A DNA stretch of 64,000 bases from Puffinus mauretanicus (taxonomy: Eukaryota; Chordata; Aves; Procellariiformes; Procellariidae), in the NCBI GenBank assembly GCA_023333565.1, contig JAJKFH010003504.1, forward strand, positions 4,054,005-4,118,004, in the 5' to 3' direction. The notes under the pieces are model-generated. The model did no database searches, was not told the DNA's origin, and worked only from the letters and a program-made list of their open reading frames with translations. The position numbers were made by a program, and so were the translations under genes. Below are positions 47,494 to 58,822 of this stretch, piece after piece (the stretch's first letter is position 1; the number at the start of each line of letters is the position of its first letter).

Positions 47494-47786
47494 TTTCTCT
47501 TCTCCCAAGTAACAAGCGATAGGACGAGAGGAAATGGCCTCAAGTTGTGCCAAGGGAGGTTTAGGCTGGACATTAGGAGAAATTTCTTTACTGAAAGAGT
47601 GGTCAGGCCTTGGAACAGGCTGCCCAGGGAAGTGGTTGAGTCACCAACCCTGGAAGTATTTAAAAGACGTGTAGATGAGGCGCTTAGGGACATGGTTTAG
47701 TGGGCATGCTGCTGTTGGGTTGACGGTTAGACTCGATGATCTTAGAGGTCTTTTCCAACCTTAATGATTCTATGATTCTATGATTT
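47494..47786 (+). mobile_element. CR1 LINE, 5'-truncated (about 290 bp)
   Basis: The frame [65 protein letters not shown] then stop is nearly the same as the C-terminus of the element at 5,869. The same 3' UTR follows, ending in ATTCTATGATTCTATGATT. The near identity marks both as one young subfamily. Confidence 0.92.
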
Positions 47787-50700
47787 TTGTTCGCTGGATG
47801 CCATTGCAGACTCCTCCTTTGCAGTAAAGAACAGCATACATCACCTCAGTATTAAGCTGTCTGTGATCTTTAAGTGAAGTCCAGGCTAAGGAGGCAAAAT
47901 GAACAGAACAGGGCTGTGCTCCAAACTGGTTTAGCTCGTTGGTATAAAACAGCACCCACATGGTCTCCACTGCTGCGATGGGGATGGGGATGGGGATGTT
48001 TTCTTGCGAAGTGCTGGCAGCTGCCTGGTAGCCTCTGCCTTTGTGGACGCGGGGTTCGTTCTGCCTGTGTGCTGGCTGGCACTCTGCGCAGGCAGGAGTG
48101 AGGGCAATGCTGCAGGCCAGCGCTGCGACCTATTTTTAAGGCGCTGCACTGTATAGTCCAAGCACTTTACAGTGGAAGGATTAAAAATAGGCACCTAGAG
48201 ATGACCTACATTAGGCATCTACTTTAAGATGAGCTCTGCATCTCCATTGTCAGACAGCTCTTCACCATACCACTGCCGCTTCTGGGTCACCAGTGTCCCT
48301 AAATCTCTTAGTGGAGAAAGCGAGTTCCTTCCCTGAGCATCGATGCTTGGCATTTTACTGCTGTTCTCACTGAATTGCTCCACACCATTTCTAGGTTTAT
48401 TTTCTTAATGTCTTACAGAGGCCCTTTGGGGGAAGGATAACAATAGCCCACAGCCATGGAGGTGAAGACCTCGAGCTGCAAAAACTTCAGCAGCTTTTTG
48501 CTTCAGCTTTGTTGTGTTTGACTTTTGATTATGTATTTGGAGTGGATCTGGATAGGCTCCACTCTGCTTTCCAGTAACAGGCGGAACTGCTGCAGGGAGT
48601 TAATATGAACCAGAATTTGGAAAAGCCTTATGCCCCCCGTGCATCCATAAATTCAGATATATTTTCTTGGCTGCCCTTTGCTGGAGCTGTTAAACTGGTG
48701 TTTGCTGTTCCCCAGGCCCTCATCTTGGCATGGTTTTGATGGGACAAAGTGTAAGCAGGCGGGGCAAGGATAAAAATTAAAAGATCAGGCTGAATTTGGC
48801 CATCTCTCCCACCAGTGTGCTGTGGAGAAGAGGGAATCACCCACACAGGTGCTGTATGAAAAAATGGGCAGTGGTGTGGCTGCGTGCTCCCGCCGCTGCT
48901 GCTGTCAGAAGGGTTCGGCATGGTGGTGATGCCCTGCTCCGCTCAGCCGGCGCCTGGGCCAGGTGACAGGGCAGCACCAGCCCTCGGCATGGGGGACTCC
49001 TGCCCCCAAGCATCTGCAGGGTCCCCGCTTTTGTCCATGTCCCCTGCTTAGCCACTGGGTGCTGTCACACGCGGTACAGCCTTGACATCAGCGCTGGGCA
49101 GCGCTTTCCCTGTTGCACGTGTGCCAGCGCTGCCCGTAACTCCATGTGCGAAGCCGTTTGCCACTCTGTCCGCTTTCCCTGCTCTGAAGGAAGGATAAGG
49201 GCATTGGTGTCTCTGGGCTGCAGCCTTTTCCATCTGTGCAGTGTCTTGAAGCTGTGGAGCAGATCCTTTTCCCCTGGTTCTGCTCCAGTGTAGCTCCACT
49301 GACATCTATTGGGGCTCGTTCTGACTTACACTAGGTGCAAGTAGAAAATCAGCCTCAGAGGGGGTTTCCTTGATGTTTTACAGTATTCTGAATGTGCCTG
49401 AGTGTCAGAGATTAATTCCTACAGGAATGGCCTGAGTGTACCTTAGTTTTAAATGCCTCTTTTCTTTGCTGGTCCTGTTGCTCTGGACTCCCGGGAGAAG
49501 CTCTTGAGGTCTGCTTGCTATTTTGTGTTATTATGTTGAGCATTCACTTTGAGTCTTGGACGGACCAAATGCTTTGCAAGCATTTTGCTTTCTTCTCTCT
49601 GTGCCCCTCCATATCTCACCTCAGATACAGACCAGCCAAGCTGTCTCTTGCTAATTACTTAAGGAAGTAGTTATCTGCAATAGCAGCATTCAATCTCTTT
49701 GGAAAACAGATCAACATGTTGAAGGGTGGTGGTTTTTTTCTTGCCACAACTCATGGTGAGGGGTTCCCCATCCCCCATCTCATTTTGTGGTCTTTTTGGA
49801 ACTGAAGCGCAATGATTAGCCAATTCCTTATACAAACCAGCTGTGAACTCTCCTCCATAGAGATGCTCTATTGTTCCATGCTCAGAAATTGTAATTATCA
49901 AAGAAAAATATTGAGCTGAGGCCAAGGTACAGTAATTTTGTTACTTGAGTAATGGGGGTGAGATGCAGTTTGGGAGACGTGGAGGGATTAGAAACACATT
50001 GGAGAGAGAGGAGGAGGATTAGGAATGGCAGAGCTGAACAGAGTCCTGCTGTTAGTCAGAGCTGCAGTGCAAGTGCAGGGGGATGAGTAACGGCACACCC
50101 AGTCCCACAGGCCTCTGCTCTGCAAAATGCACACTCCTCTGCAGGCTGAATCCATGCACCCTTTCTTTCTGTACGCTCCACCTCTCAAATTCCTACTAGT
50201 AACATCTTTAAAAGGACCTCGAGTCCCTCTGTCGAATGTCCCACGAGCATTTTCCATTTAAATGGGTGTGCAGATACCATCACTTCTCCCATCAGACTTC
50301 TTGACAATCATAGGGTATAAAGCAATTTTGCCTGGACCAAGAGAAACAAGATATTTCTCCAGCTACATTTCTTTCTTTTAAATACTTTCCAGGCATCTAT
50401 TGCTGCTAATGCTGTGACCCGACACACTCGCACTGTAATTGTTCCACTTTGGGATTTTTTCCTCTGATCAGTTCCCCACTCCCACCCACATGGGGATTTG
50501 GGGATTTCTGTGCAAAGTAAGCCTGGGAGATAGCATGTGAGCATGTGTCAGTGTGTGCGTAGGTATTCATATTCTACTGCATGTCACAAGCTTGACATCG
50601 CTGACAACTGTGGGACCCTGGTCTCTCCCCACTTGTTTGCAGTTCAGACTGCCAGGGTCTGCCAGGGTGGGGTCCCTTCCTCCAGACTTCAGATGTCTGC

Positions 50701-53082
50701 AATAAAAGTGTCTACATGTATTCCAGTTATCTTATCTCTCTTAAAAAACTGTGGTGGTAGTGACACTTTTAGGGTGCATTTCATTTGACCCAGTTCAGGT
50801 GTCTGCTTTAGCCTGCGCAGGATCATACGTGTTTGTTTAGAGGAGTCCCATCCTTAGCATCTGGCATGGCAGCGAGCCAAGCAGTCCTGCTGATTGTAGA
50901 CTTACTGAAATAGGAAGAATGAGCGTGGGTTAGCTATGTGACACCCATAAAAAGCAAAATCTGAAAACTAGGCAGTTATCTGGTGTTCTTTTAAATTCCT
51001 TGGACATTCATTATCTTCCTCTGTAATTCTTCTAGTCCAATGGCATGGCATTTTGCCAGGTAAATACATTACTCTAAATACAGTTTAAAAAGGCAGAGAT
51101 TTAGTGCAGGAGAAGCATGAGGAAATCCTTCATATACATCCTTCACTTGTCTGAGTTGACATGTTAATACTGAAGCAGCAGAGCACTCAGTGGCTGGTTC
51201 CCTCCCCATCAACTCCCTTTTAAACTAACTGAACTCAGATGGTCTGGGTCTGGAAATAAACTGATACAAACTGTTTTCTGAGCTAGTGAAGGGAATTCAT
51301 CCTTGGTGCTGAAGCGAGTGTCTCAAGCGATTCTTTGCAAGAAAGTTTAAGAAGCCACCAACCGTTAGTCTAGTCCACTTTGTGTTTAAGACACGGATGC
51401 TTGCAGTGCCCTCATGAGTAAGAAATGATGCTGCTGCCATTCTGTACCGGTGTGCCTGTGCATGGGCACCACGGCACTAACGTTTGCTGCAGACATGTGG
51501 CCGCTGCCACCTCTGCTAAACCAGAATCACTGTTAAGTGGCACTAATTATTCATTTTTGAAGAACTAAACTCATCTGAGTTATAAAAGCAAAATGTTGGT
51601 GAGCTAATGGTACTGATAAACACTTCTGGTCTGGCCAATAAAGATTTTGTCAGAGTAGCTTATATAGGTTCCCTAAGCAAAATAAGACATGTCAATAAAA
51701 GTTACTTCTCTGCCAGAGTAACTGTGCTGCCACTAGGTTTTCTGCTTGCATGGAAATAATGAAAGAGTAAATCATTCCCCGATGCCATGATATACCAGTA
51801 GATTTCTAGTTTAGCTGTGGCTTTTGCACTAAAGACAAGGAGCAGGTAAAGCTGGGTCTGTTTTCTCGGTCCTTGACAGATGAGGCAGCACCATCTGCTG
51901 GTTTCACTGCTCGTGGTCATGTTTTGCTCATGAGCTGCTCTGTTTCCCAGCCGGGCTGTTCGCTGATGCCCGGCAGCACCCCAGGGCCTAGGGCCCTGCG
52001 AGGGGTCTCACTGAAGCACTGGCTGATTGAAACCCTGATGCACTGGCTGATTAAATGGGCAGGAAAATAGGAAATGCTGGAAATTGGGTGAAATCAGGTT
52101 TATTAGCCTAAAAGTGTTCGTTGTCTGTCCCACCCGTGACCACCCACACAATTCTTGTTACTTGTGGCCTCCCTGATATCTCCCAAAGCTTCTGAAGATG
52201 AGAATGGAGACACCAACGTTAGAGCTGGGGACAGCATCAGAGCTGGGGGCACATCCGAACTGGCATCCTTTAAAAGGCTGAGGAATAAAACTGCCTCCAT
52301 TCCTAGCTCATCTTTAGCACTTCTATCCAGCTTGCCCAGGTGACCTGAGATACCACCTGAATCCTCACTAGTCTGTGCCTTACTCGATTTCTTTCCACCC
52401 TGTTCCTTCACCTGGGGAAGGACATTAGGTTAATACTGCGTGTGATTGGTGTGAGGGGAAGGCAGGTTTATTCAGTCTAGGCATCTGCCTCCCTTGATGG
52501 ATGGAAAGCTGTACATATCGCGGTGGCTATAACAGCAGGACCCTGCTCTCCATATACTGGATTATTTCTCACTAATCTGGGACCAGCTCATGTTCTCAAT
52601 GACTCCTTAAAGCTTGGCAGTGAGGCATGATGGTTCTGAGTCAGGGCATCAGAGTATCAGGGAAGTAAAAAAAGAGAAGGTGGTGCTGGGCTGTGAAGGT
52701 AAGTGAGGATAAGAGGATGGTAATTCCACGATCACAGAGGATTTTGTGACAAGGGTGCCCAAGTTTAGACCACCACTCTGCTACAGGTGTCTTATGTGAC
52801 CTTAAACAAGTCACATGCACCTTAAACCCTTGGGATTCAGGTATTAACTTCTGGCATTCTGGGACTCGGTGTCCCTTTGAGTTTATATAGAGGGAAATTG
52901 GTGTTCTCCTGCCTTGCAGGGGTCTTCTGAGGATTAATATTTCAGAGTAGCGAAGGCACTCTGATCCTTTAGTGACAGGATCTAAGAGAATGGTTCCTAC
53001 CACAAGGTTTCTAAGAGCATATCAGTAGGGTAGACAATCCATTTGCCAGGATGACCATCTCATGGTGTTTCTCTCTTTTCAG
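47787..53082 (+). other. ME3: ME3 intron, last part of the 12.4-kb intron
   Basis: A (GGGGAT)n tract lies near 47,979-47,999. The rest has moderately higher GC than the introns further left but no recognisable exon, RNA or mobile element. Confidence 0.7.
47979..47999. repeat. (GGGGAT)n short tandem repeat
   Basis: Three to four units of GGGGAT. It is G-rich, so it could form a G-quadruplex in the nascent ME3 transcript. Confidence 0.7.
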
Positions 53083-53180
53083 GCACTGCGTCTGTTGCAG
53101 TCGCTGGCATCTTTGCAGCCTTAAGGATCACAAAGAACAAGCTCTCTGACCATAAGTTTGTTTTCCAGGGAGCTGGAGAG
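53083..53180 (+). CDS. ME3: ME3 exon: start of nucleotide-binding domain
   Basis: The acceptor is CTCTCTTTTCAG and the donor is GAG|GTAGGA. Two bases complete the Gly codon from 40,682, then 32 codons end at a codon boundary. The exon encodes [32 protein letters not shown]. The terminal GAGE starts the dinucleotide-binding GxGxxG loop continued in the next exon. Confidence 0.96.
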
Positions 53181-54402
53181 GTAGGAATGTTCTTGAGTTT
53201 GTTCCTAAATACGATCTAAATTCAAATTTAGAGAGAGAAAAGTCAACTGTGAAAATTCCTGCAAGGCTTGGCTTCAGGAAAACAAAGCACCAGAAGCAGG
53301 TTCCTTGTCACTGGGCAGGAGTGGGCCCCACAGGTGGATCTTGCTGCTGCATAGAAGTTGCCAACAATCTTTCAGTGACCTCTTGGCCCATGAGTCCTGG
53401 GCAGACTTCCTGGATGCTACAAGGCTGCCCATGTGTCAGTGGAGTTTTCAGTAGCTTGAGGGAAGTCCCTTATGAGGCAGGGTGCTGCAGGAACATTAAG
53501 GAGGCTGGTTTGAGTCCTCAGGGTTGGTATTTAGCGTAAACCAGAGACTCTTTAGCAATAGAGTCAAAAGGACTCGGACTCAAAGAACTGTAAGAACATA
53601 ACCTCACTTTTTGGAGTCAGTCATATTGTCCCCATGGCAGAATTCAGGTAGTCTGTAAGGTGCCTTGCTCAAAGAGAGAGGGGGAAGAAAAAGTCTCTAA
53701 AGCCTGGACTGTGGACTAAAGGCGTTGGTCCAGGTCCTGGCTCAGCTCTTGCCCACCTGTGGGACTTTGGGCAAGGTCTGTTACTCACTGTTTGTCTATC
53801 CCTCTGTGAAGCAAAGATGGCTTCTTCTCTTTCTCCACCCCTCCTGATGGACGTGTCTGTGCTGGTCACCGTCTCTGTGGCACAGAAACCATCCTGCCTT
53901 GTTAGTCCCCATCAGGGCAGGAGGGCTGGGCACCGCTGTAGGACCACTAGCACACACAGCATGTCCAGGGCTGCTTCCTCAGGCAGGAACGGGAGAAGAG
54001 GACTTTCCTCTTGGCAGTAATTCAGAGGCAGCAATCCCACTCTGCTTTGAGTTCCTCTGTACTGGCATCGTCACCAATGTTTGTTCAGTGTCTGTCCCTT
54101 TTCCTCCCTTGCAGCAGCTGGTTTAAATGATGGAGACAGCCTCTGCCTCTCAAGGTACCACCTCCGCTGCTCCAGCCTCTCAGGGAGCCTGCTCTGCTGG
54201 ACAATTGTTTGGTTTTTTTTTATTTATGGCAGCACCTACAATGCTAAAATCAGCCCCATGCCATGGCACTGTAAAACCATGGAGCAGAAAGCCTCCCTGC
54301 TTTGTGCAGTGCTGGGGGATGACTCAACACATCTCTCATTTAGAATCTTCAGCCCCAAAAGTTGTTGATACCACAATGAAGTGTTTATATAATGTGTTCC
54401 AG
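53181..54402 (+). other. ME3: ME3 intron
   Basis: A 1.2-kb intron with nothing else recognisable. Confidence 0.8.
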
Positions 54403-54516
54403 GCTGCAATGGGCATAGCTCATCTCATCCTCATGGCCATGGAAAAGGAAGGAATTTCACGAGAGAATGCCATCAAAAAAATTTGGATGGTGGACTCCAA
54501 GGGACTGATTGTGAAG
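54403..54516 (+). CDS. ME3: ME3 exon: NADP-binding loop and DSKG
   Basis: Thirty-eight codons, phase 0/0, acceptor TGTGTTCCAG, donor GTAAAT. The exon encodes AAMGIAHLILMAMEKEGISR and then ENAIKKIWMVDSKGLIVK. The joined GAGE-AAMGIA forms the dinucleotide-binding loop. The DSKG motif has Ser-Lys where the NAD-preferring ME2 carries different residues, consistent with NADP use. Confidence 0.96.
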
Positions 54517-55187
54517 GTAAATTTGTCTCCAGAGCTGAGGTCCGCTCCCCCACCCCCTCCTGCAAGCTAGAGAGAGGCCAAAGCAGGCAGATACCTTGGA
54601 CCCTTGCTCAGCCCTGGAGTAAGGGCTGCAATTTTATTGGTGTCAGCAGAGCTGTTCCTGCTTTCAGAGGACTAGGCTCGTGGTGACAACAGTGTACCAG
54701 CAGCGCTGGCTGCCCTAAAGGCAACGCTCTGGGCTGGGCCTCTAAAGTGGTAGGATACAGCGCTGGCCACGGTCTCAGGCAGTGCTGGAAGTCTTGCATG
54801 TCATATGGGGTATTACAACAGCAAGATCATGCCCTGCTTGGTGATCCAGCCTGGCCCAGCTCTACTCTGCACTCGCTGGGTCCTCAGGACCTCTGCCCTT
54901 GTCCCTCCTCAGACTTGAGGAGACTTGTGCTACATGTACAATTTCTCTGCCCTGGCAACCAGATCCTTCCTCCACAAAATTAATGAATTTTGGAGGGCGA
55001 GAGGACCAGAGACCAGCCTCATGTGACATTACACCAACAGCTCCATGCCTGACTGGCTGATGCTGAGGACCTGCTTTGAGGAATCTGGTTTAGGCAGAGG
55101 GCCAAGAGATTAAATGAACTGATGAATTACTACGTTATGTCTCCACCTTTTGCCAACAGAAGTTTGACTCCTCCTTTTTCCTCACAG
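54517..55187 (+). other. ME3: ME3 intron
   Basis: A 671-bp intron; no other feature seen. Confidence 0.8.
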
Positions 55188-55293
55188 GGCAGGAGCCACC
55201 TGAACCATGAGAAAGAAATGTTTGCCCAGGACCACCCCAGTGTGAACACACTGGAAGAGGTTGTGCAGAAAGTGAAGCCTACAGCAATTATAG
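55188..55293 (+). CDS. ME3: ME3 exon: NADP-specificity lysine
   Basis: The acceptor is TTCCTCACAG and the donor is ATA-G|GTGGAG (phase 1). Thirty-five codons encode GRSHLNHEKEMFAQDHPSVN then TLEEVVQKVKPTAII. The Lys in NHEKE aligns with the Lys of cytosolic NADP malic enzyme that is Gln in the NAD-preferring ME2. GRSHLNHEKEMFAQDHP is, as far as I recall, the ME3-type wording, clearly unlike ME1 or ME2. Confidence 0.96.
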
Positions 55294-55894
55294 GTGGAGT
55301 TCCCTTAGCACGACCTGTTCACGTCAATTCAGTTCTTAGGAGAGTTTCTGTCTTTCTCCCAGGGCCTCCTTTTGTTCTCCCAGTCAAAATGAATTGAGTT
55401 TTTTTTACCCTCATTTTGTCAGTTGAGTTCTCCACATCTTTTCCCCTTCGACCATGGGGCACAGGCTTCCTCTCTTTTGGAGCTGTAGGAGCCCTTCTAG
55501 ACAGGGCTGCAGAGGGGGGTGCTGCGGGAGGCAGGATCTGGGGCTCTCGGCAGCGAACGTGGCTCTGGCAGGCTGGGCAGGGCAAGGATGACAACAGGCA
55601 GCTCGGGCAGGTCTTTGGGAGAAGTGCTGAGCCCTTGGGAGGCGAAGTGCCGCAGCCAGACTGGCCTAAACACTGATCCCCACTCTGCCCAGAGGAGCAG
55701 AGGGCTTTATTTTGAGACAGGCTTTTAATCTCGCCATAATATGAAAAAGAAACATTCCCACCTGCATCTCCAGAGATGAAGCCTGTTCCATCCCGCAGTT
55801 CATTTGCCGATAGCGGCATTCAAGAGGGATCAGCCCAATGCACTGAAGTCAGACAGTCGGAAAGCACCGTCTCACTCTGCGGTTGTTGTTTTAG
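55294..55894 (+). other. ME3: ME3 intron
   Basis: A 601-bp GC-richer intron. A 166-codon - strand frame (55,319-55,819) spans it, but it is compositionally biased and without a known domain. Confidence 0.75.
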
Positions 55895-56037
55895 GTGTTG
55901 CAGCCATTGCAGGAGCTTTCACTGAGAAGATTTTAAAGGACATGGCAGCCTTCAATGAGAGGCCCATCGTGTTTGCCCTGAGCAACCCCACAAGTAAAGC
56001 GGAGTGCACAGCGGAGCAGTGCTACCGCCTCACCGAG
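55895..56037 (+). CDS. ME3: ME3 exon: GVAAIAGAF and ALSNPTSKAEC
   Basis: The acceptor is GTTGTTTTAG. Two bases complete Gly from the previous exon, then 47 codons run to GAG|GTACTG. The exon encodes VAAIAGAFTEKILKDMAAFN, ERPIVFALSNPTSKAECTAE, QCYRLTE. The Asn of ALSNPTS is a substrate and nucleotide contact conserved across malic enzymes. No changes are seen at conserved positions. Confidence 0.96.
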
Positions 56038-56085
56038 GTACTGGAGCTCAGCAAAGGGAAGCTGGGTCCTGCGGGAACGCTGTGG

Positions 56086-56345
56086 CCGTGACTGTACCAA
56101 GGAAACCACAGTGGTGCATGGTGGGCGGACAAGCGACAGTGGGCATAAGTTGAAACAAAAGAGGTTCAAGCTGGTCATAAAGAAAAACTTGTACGCTGTG
56201 AGGAGAGTCAGGAGGTGGAAGAGGGGCCCAGACTGCTCGTGCAGTCTCTGTCCTTGCAGGTTTTCAAGACCAGGTTGGATAAAGCCCTGAGCAACCTGGT
56301 CTGATTTCATAGCTGACCTTGCTGTGAGCAGGAGATTGGGTCCCT
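56086..56345 (+). mobile_element. old CR1 LINE 3' fragment
   Basis: The frame shows GHKLKQKRFKLVIKKNLYAV, then after a shift FKTRLDKALSNLV and a stop, followed by a degraded 3' UTR ending GCTGTGAGCAGGAGATTGG. This matches the CR1 ORF2 C-terminus but is divergent and frameshifted. No intact terminal octamer repeat is seen. Confidence 0.75.
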
Positions 56346-56737
56346 ACCATCCTGAATTACTTTGTGATCCTCTAAAGAAAGCACTTGCGTCCTTCACCCA
56401 CAGCTGTCTGAGGTGTCCCATCCTCCCACGTTACTGTCCCGTGTTTTGCTACCCTAGTTGTTTGTGTAACAGTTTCATCACTCAACTCGGGCTCAGTGTC
56501 ACTGAAGAATTACTGTCATGTGGACTGACTTGGGGTGAGAGGGGAGGCCTTGTCTCACTCTCCCCTTTGCCCCCCCCACCTGCTGCTGGCTAGGGCAATC
56601 ACACAGCCCCCAGACCTTCATCCCACATGAGTCCCTCTTCACACTCAATAGGTGGTTGATAGAGAGGAAGAGAGACTCCTTCTCAGCAAGTTCAGAGCAC
56701 TTGCAGTTGGGCAGTGCAAACACCCACTCAGTGCTCA

Positions 56738-56777
56738 GTGGCCCTGTCCATGGCCCTGTCCATGGCCCTGTTCGTGG
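56738..56777. repeat. 12-bp tandem repeat
   Basis: Three to four units of CCATGGCCCTGT, the last one degenerate, about 185 bp upstream of the ME3 exon at 56,962. Confidence 0.8.
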
Positions 56778-56961
56778 CTCTGGGGACCAGGCCCTCCAGA
56801 AGTATCAACTGGAGATGGCTCTGATGGAGATGCCTCTCGCTGACTGGCTGGAGATTTGTCCACTTGGTCACCAGAGTCCCCTGAGCACAGATCATGGCAA
56901 GCAGCAGAAATATAAGATGTCTCTTCTGAATTTGGATGCCTCTCTCTCTCTCTCTTACCAG

Positions 56962-57135
56962 GGACGGGGAATATTTGCAAGTGGGAGTCCATTCTCAAAG
57001 GTAACCCTGCCCAATGGACAGACCTTCTTCCCTGGCCAAGGAAACAATGCCTACGTCTTCCCAGGAGTGGCACTGGGAGTCATCGCCTGCGGAGTCCGGC
57101 ACATCTCTGACGATATCTTCCTCATCACAGCAGAG
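56962..57135 (+). CDS. ME3: ME3 exon: GRGIFASGSPF and PGQGNNAYVFPG
   Basis: Fifty-eight codons, phase 0/0. The acceptor is an unusually regular (TC)n tract followed by TTACCAG; the donor is GAG|GTTTCC. The exon encodes GRGIFASGSPFSKVTLPNGQ, TFFPGQGNNAYVFPGVALGV, IACGVRHISDDIFLITAE. The Asn residues of PGQGNN are substrate-site residues of the family. VTLPNGQ resembles ME1 here, while the flanking exons are ME3-like; mammalian ME3, from memory, differs at this loop. Confidence 0.96.
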
Positions 57136-57573
57136 GTTTCCAACTGGCATTTAACTAATGCTTTTAAAAAGATGATAAGAGACACGTGCATCTAGTTCAG
57201 GTGTTTTCGAGAACCTGGCTTGGGGCAATGCGTTGAGTGGAAATGGCACAGCCTCAGCAAAAAGCCACAGCCTTTCCCAGTATCAGGGAAAGCTCAAGCT
57301 TCCATTGCACCTACAAAGGTGCAGGAGCCACGACAGAGTTCCCCTCATTCTCCACAACTGATGCCCTGGCACAGCACTTCCATCATTCTGGCTCCAGTTT
57401 TAGGTCTGTAATGAAACGTATACACACATATATTTTGAATAGTTCAGCAGTTCCCATTGAGAACTAGTCCCAGCTCCGCCGCTGCTGAGGTTTCAGCCAG
57501 GTCTCGTGTAACGCTAGTGAACGTGGTACGTGCTTGAGACCATCTCTGTAAACTACCTTTCTGTTCTTTCTAG
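57136..57573 (+). other. ME3: ME3 intron
   Basis: A 438-bp intron. Nothing else found. Confidence 0.8.
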
Positions 57574-57672
57574 TCTATTGCTGCCGAGGTGACAGAGCAG
57601 AATCTTGCAGAGGGAAGACTCTATCCCCCCTTGGACAGCATCAGAAAGGTGTCTCTCAAAATCGCTGTGAAA
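57574..57672 (+). CDS. ME3: ME3 exon: EGRLYPPLDSIRKVSLKIAVK
   Basis: The acceptor is GTTCTTTCTAG and the donor is AAA|GTGAGT, enclosing 33 codons in phase 0/0. The exon encodes SIAAEVTEQNLAEGRLYPPL, DSIRKVSLKIAVK, the near-C-terminal helix region of malic enzymes. A TTTCCACTTTCCG run follows the donor. Continued translation past the donor runs into unrelated sequence, confirming the boundary. Confidence 0.95.
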
Positions 57673-58492
57673 GTGAGTACTCATTTATTTCCACTTTCCG
57701 TGGTAGGGAGGACAGGAATTGCCTTGGCATCATTCTTGCTTTGTGGCTTTTTAATTCAACTTTTTCTACAGCCTAAAGCAACGATTCTCAGGAATCCTTC
57801 CAGCCAGAATTTCTGCTTTGATTTCTCCCATCATTAAAGCCCAACTGTGAAAAATACCTCCTGATTCTGGGTGCCTCACAGCTCACAAAGCTCTGCTTTA
57901 TTGCTTGGAGCTGTGAGTGCTCAGCACTTCAAAAAATCAGGTTTAGGATCAAATTCAAACATGTTGCAATTTGCCAAAAGATTTTAGGTTGCAAATTGCT
58001 ATTTTGGAACCTCTCCTCCTGTATTTGATAGGGGCCTAAGTACCTAAATACTATTCCAGATCTGGGCTTGTTGTCCAGTTGTGGGATTGGTGCCCTGTAT
58101 ACATCAAACTTGTAATTCTCGTTCAGGGGATGCCCACTGAGAATCACATTGGCCTGCTAGGAGTTACTGCCAGATGCACGGTGTAGCTGAGGAGCTTAAG
58201 GGTGTGAGCGGAGGCGGTTAAAGGGCTGCTCTCCTCCTTTAGTTGCACACTCCAACCATTTTGCCAGTGCAAGGGTGTGCATTTGTAAGCAGCCAGTAAT
58301 TGCAGGCAGCAAGGGATGAAGTGCAGCTGACTCAGGGAATTGCACAAAGAGAAAAAAGCAAAAAAGGACACAATTTTGAGGGGGGAGAGGGGAGAGAGAG
58401 GGAAAATACAGCCAGGGCCAAACTGCAGTTGGTTTCAATTTCATAACGTGCCAACTTTATTTCATCAGCTCATTTTGCTTATCTTTTTGCAG
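57673..58492 (+). other. ME3: ME3 last intron
   Basis: An 820-bp intron. No recognisable repeats or genes. Confidence 0.8.
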
Positions 58493-58654
58493 ATTGTTGA
58501 CTGGGCCTACAAGCATGGTCTTGCTTCTTGGTACCCTGAGCCAGCAGACAAGGAATCCTTTGTGAAACGGCTCGTTTACAGTCCTGATTACGATTCGTTT
58601 GTTATTGATGATTACAGGTGGCCCCCCGCAGCCATGCAAACACAAGATGTATAA
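58493..58654 (+). CDS. ME3: ME3 terminal coding exon
   Basis: After the acceptor TATCTTTTTGCAG, 53 codons and a TAA stop encode IVDWAYKHGLASWYPEPADK, ESFVKRLVYSPDYDSFVIDD, YRWPPAAMQTQDV. The YAYKH.LAS.YPEP and LVY.PDYDSF pattern and the short tail ending in -V are those of ME3. ME1 and ME2 have clearly different last 40 residues in my recollection. Together with the ten exons before it, 448 residues are accounted for without any frameshift or in-frame stop. Confidence 0.96.
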   Translation: MVDWAYKHGLASWYPEPADKESFVKRLVYSPDYDSFVIDDYRWPPAAMQTQDV

Positions 58655-58822
58655 GTTTTTGTGAGAACTGTTTTCACATTTTTTCCATCAGTTCCCATGG
58701 TTCATATCATTGCTGGTATAAATGCACCTCCAGGCTTGCAGAATGATAAAAGTAAATGAATCCAAGTAGTTTTTTACTTGCCGCTGCTTTTTCTCTGTGG
58801 GAGCATATCAGTAGGGAATAAA
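58655..58822 (+). terminator. ME3: ME3 3' UTR with poly(A) signal
   Basis: A short AT-rich 3' UTR follows the stop. A canonical AATAAA stands at 58,817-58,822. Longer 3' UTRs using signals further right cannot be excluded. Confidence 0.65.

Larger units (their letters stand above)
56038..56961 (+). other. ME3: ME3 intron with CR1 fragment and 12-bp repeats
   Basis: A 924-bp intron containing an old CR1 3' piece, a short CCATGGCCCTGT tandem repeat, and a (TC)n polypyrimidine tract directly before the next exon. Confidence 0.8.

Noticed and set aside
55319..55819. 166-codon - strand frame across an ME3 intron
   Set aside because: It overlaps the end of an ME3 exon antisense, is biased in composition and has no domain.
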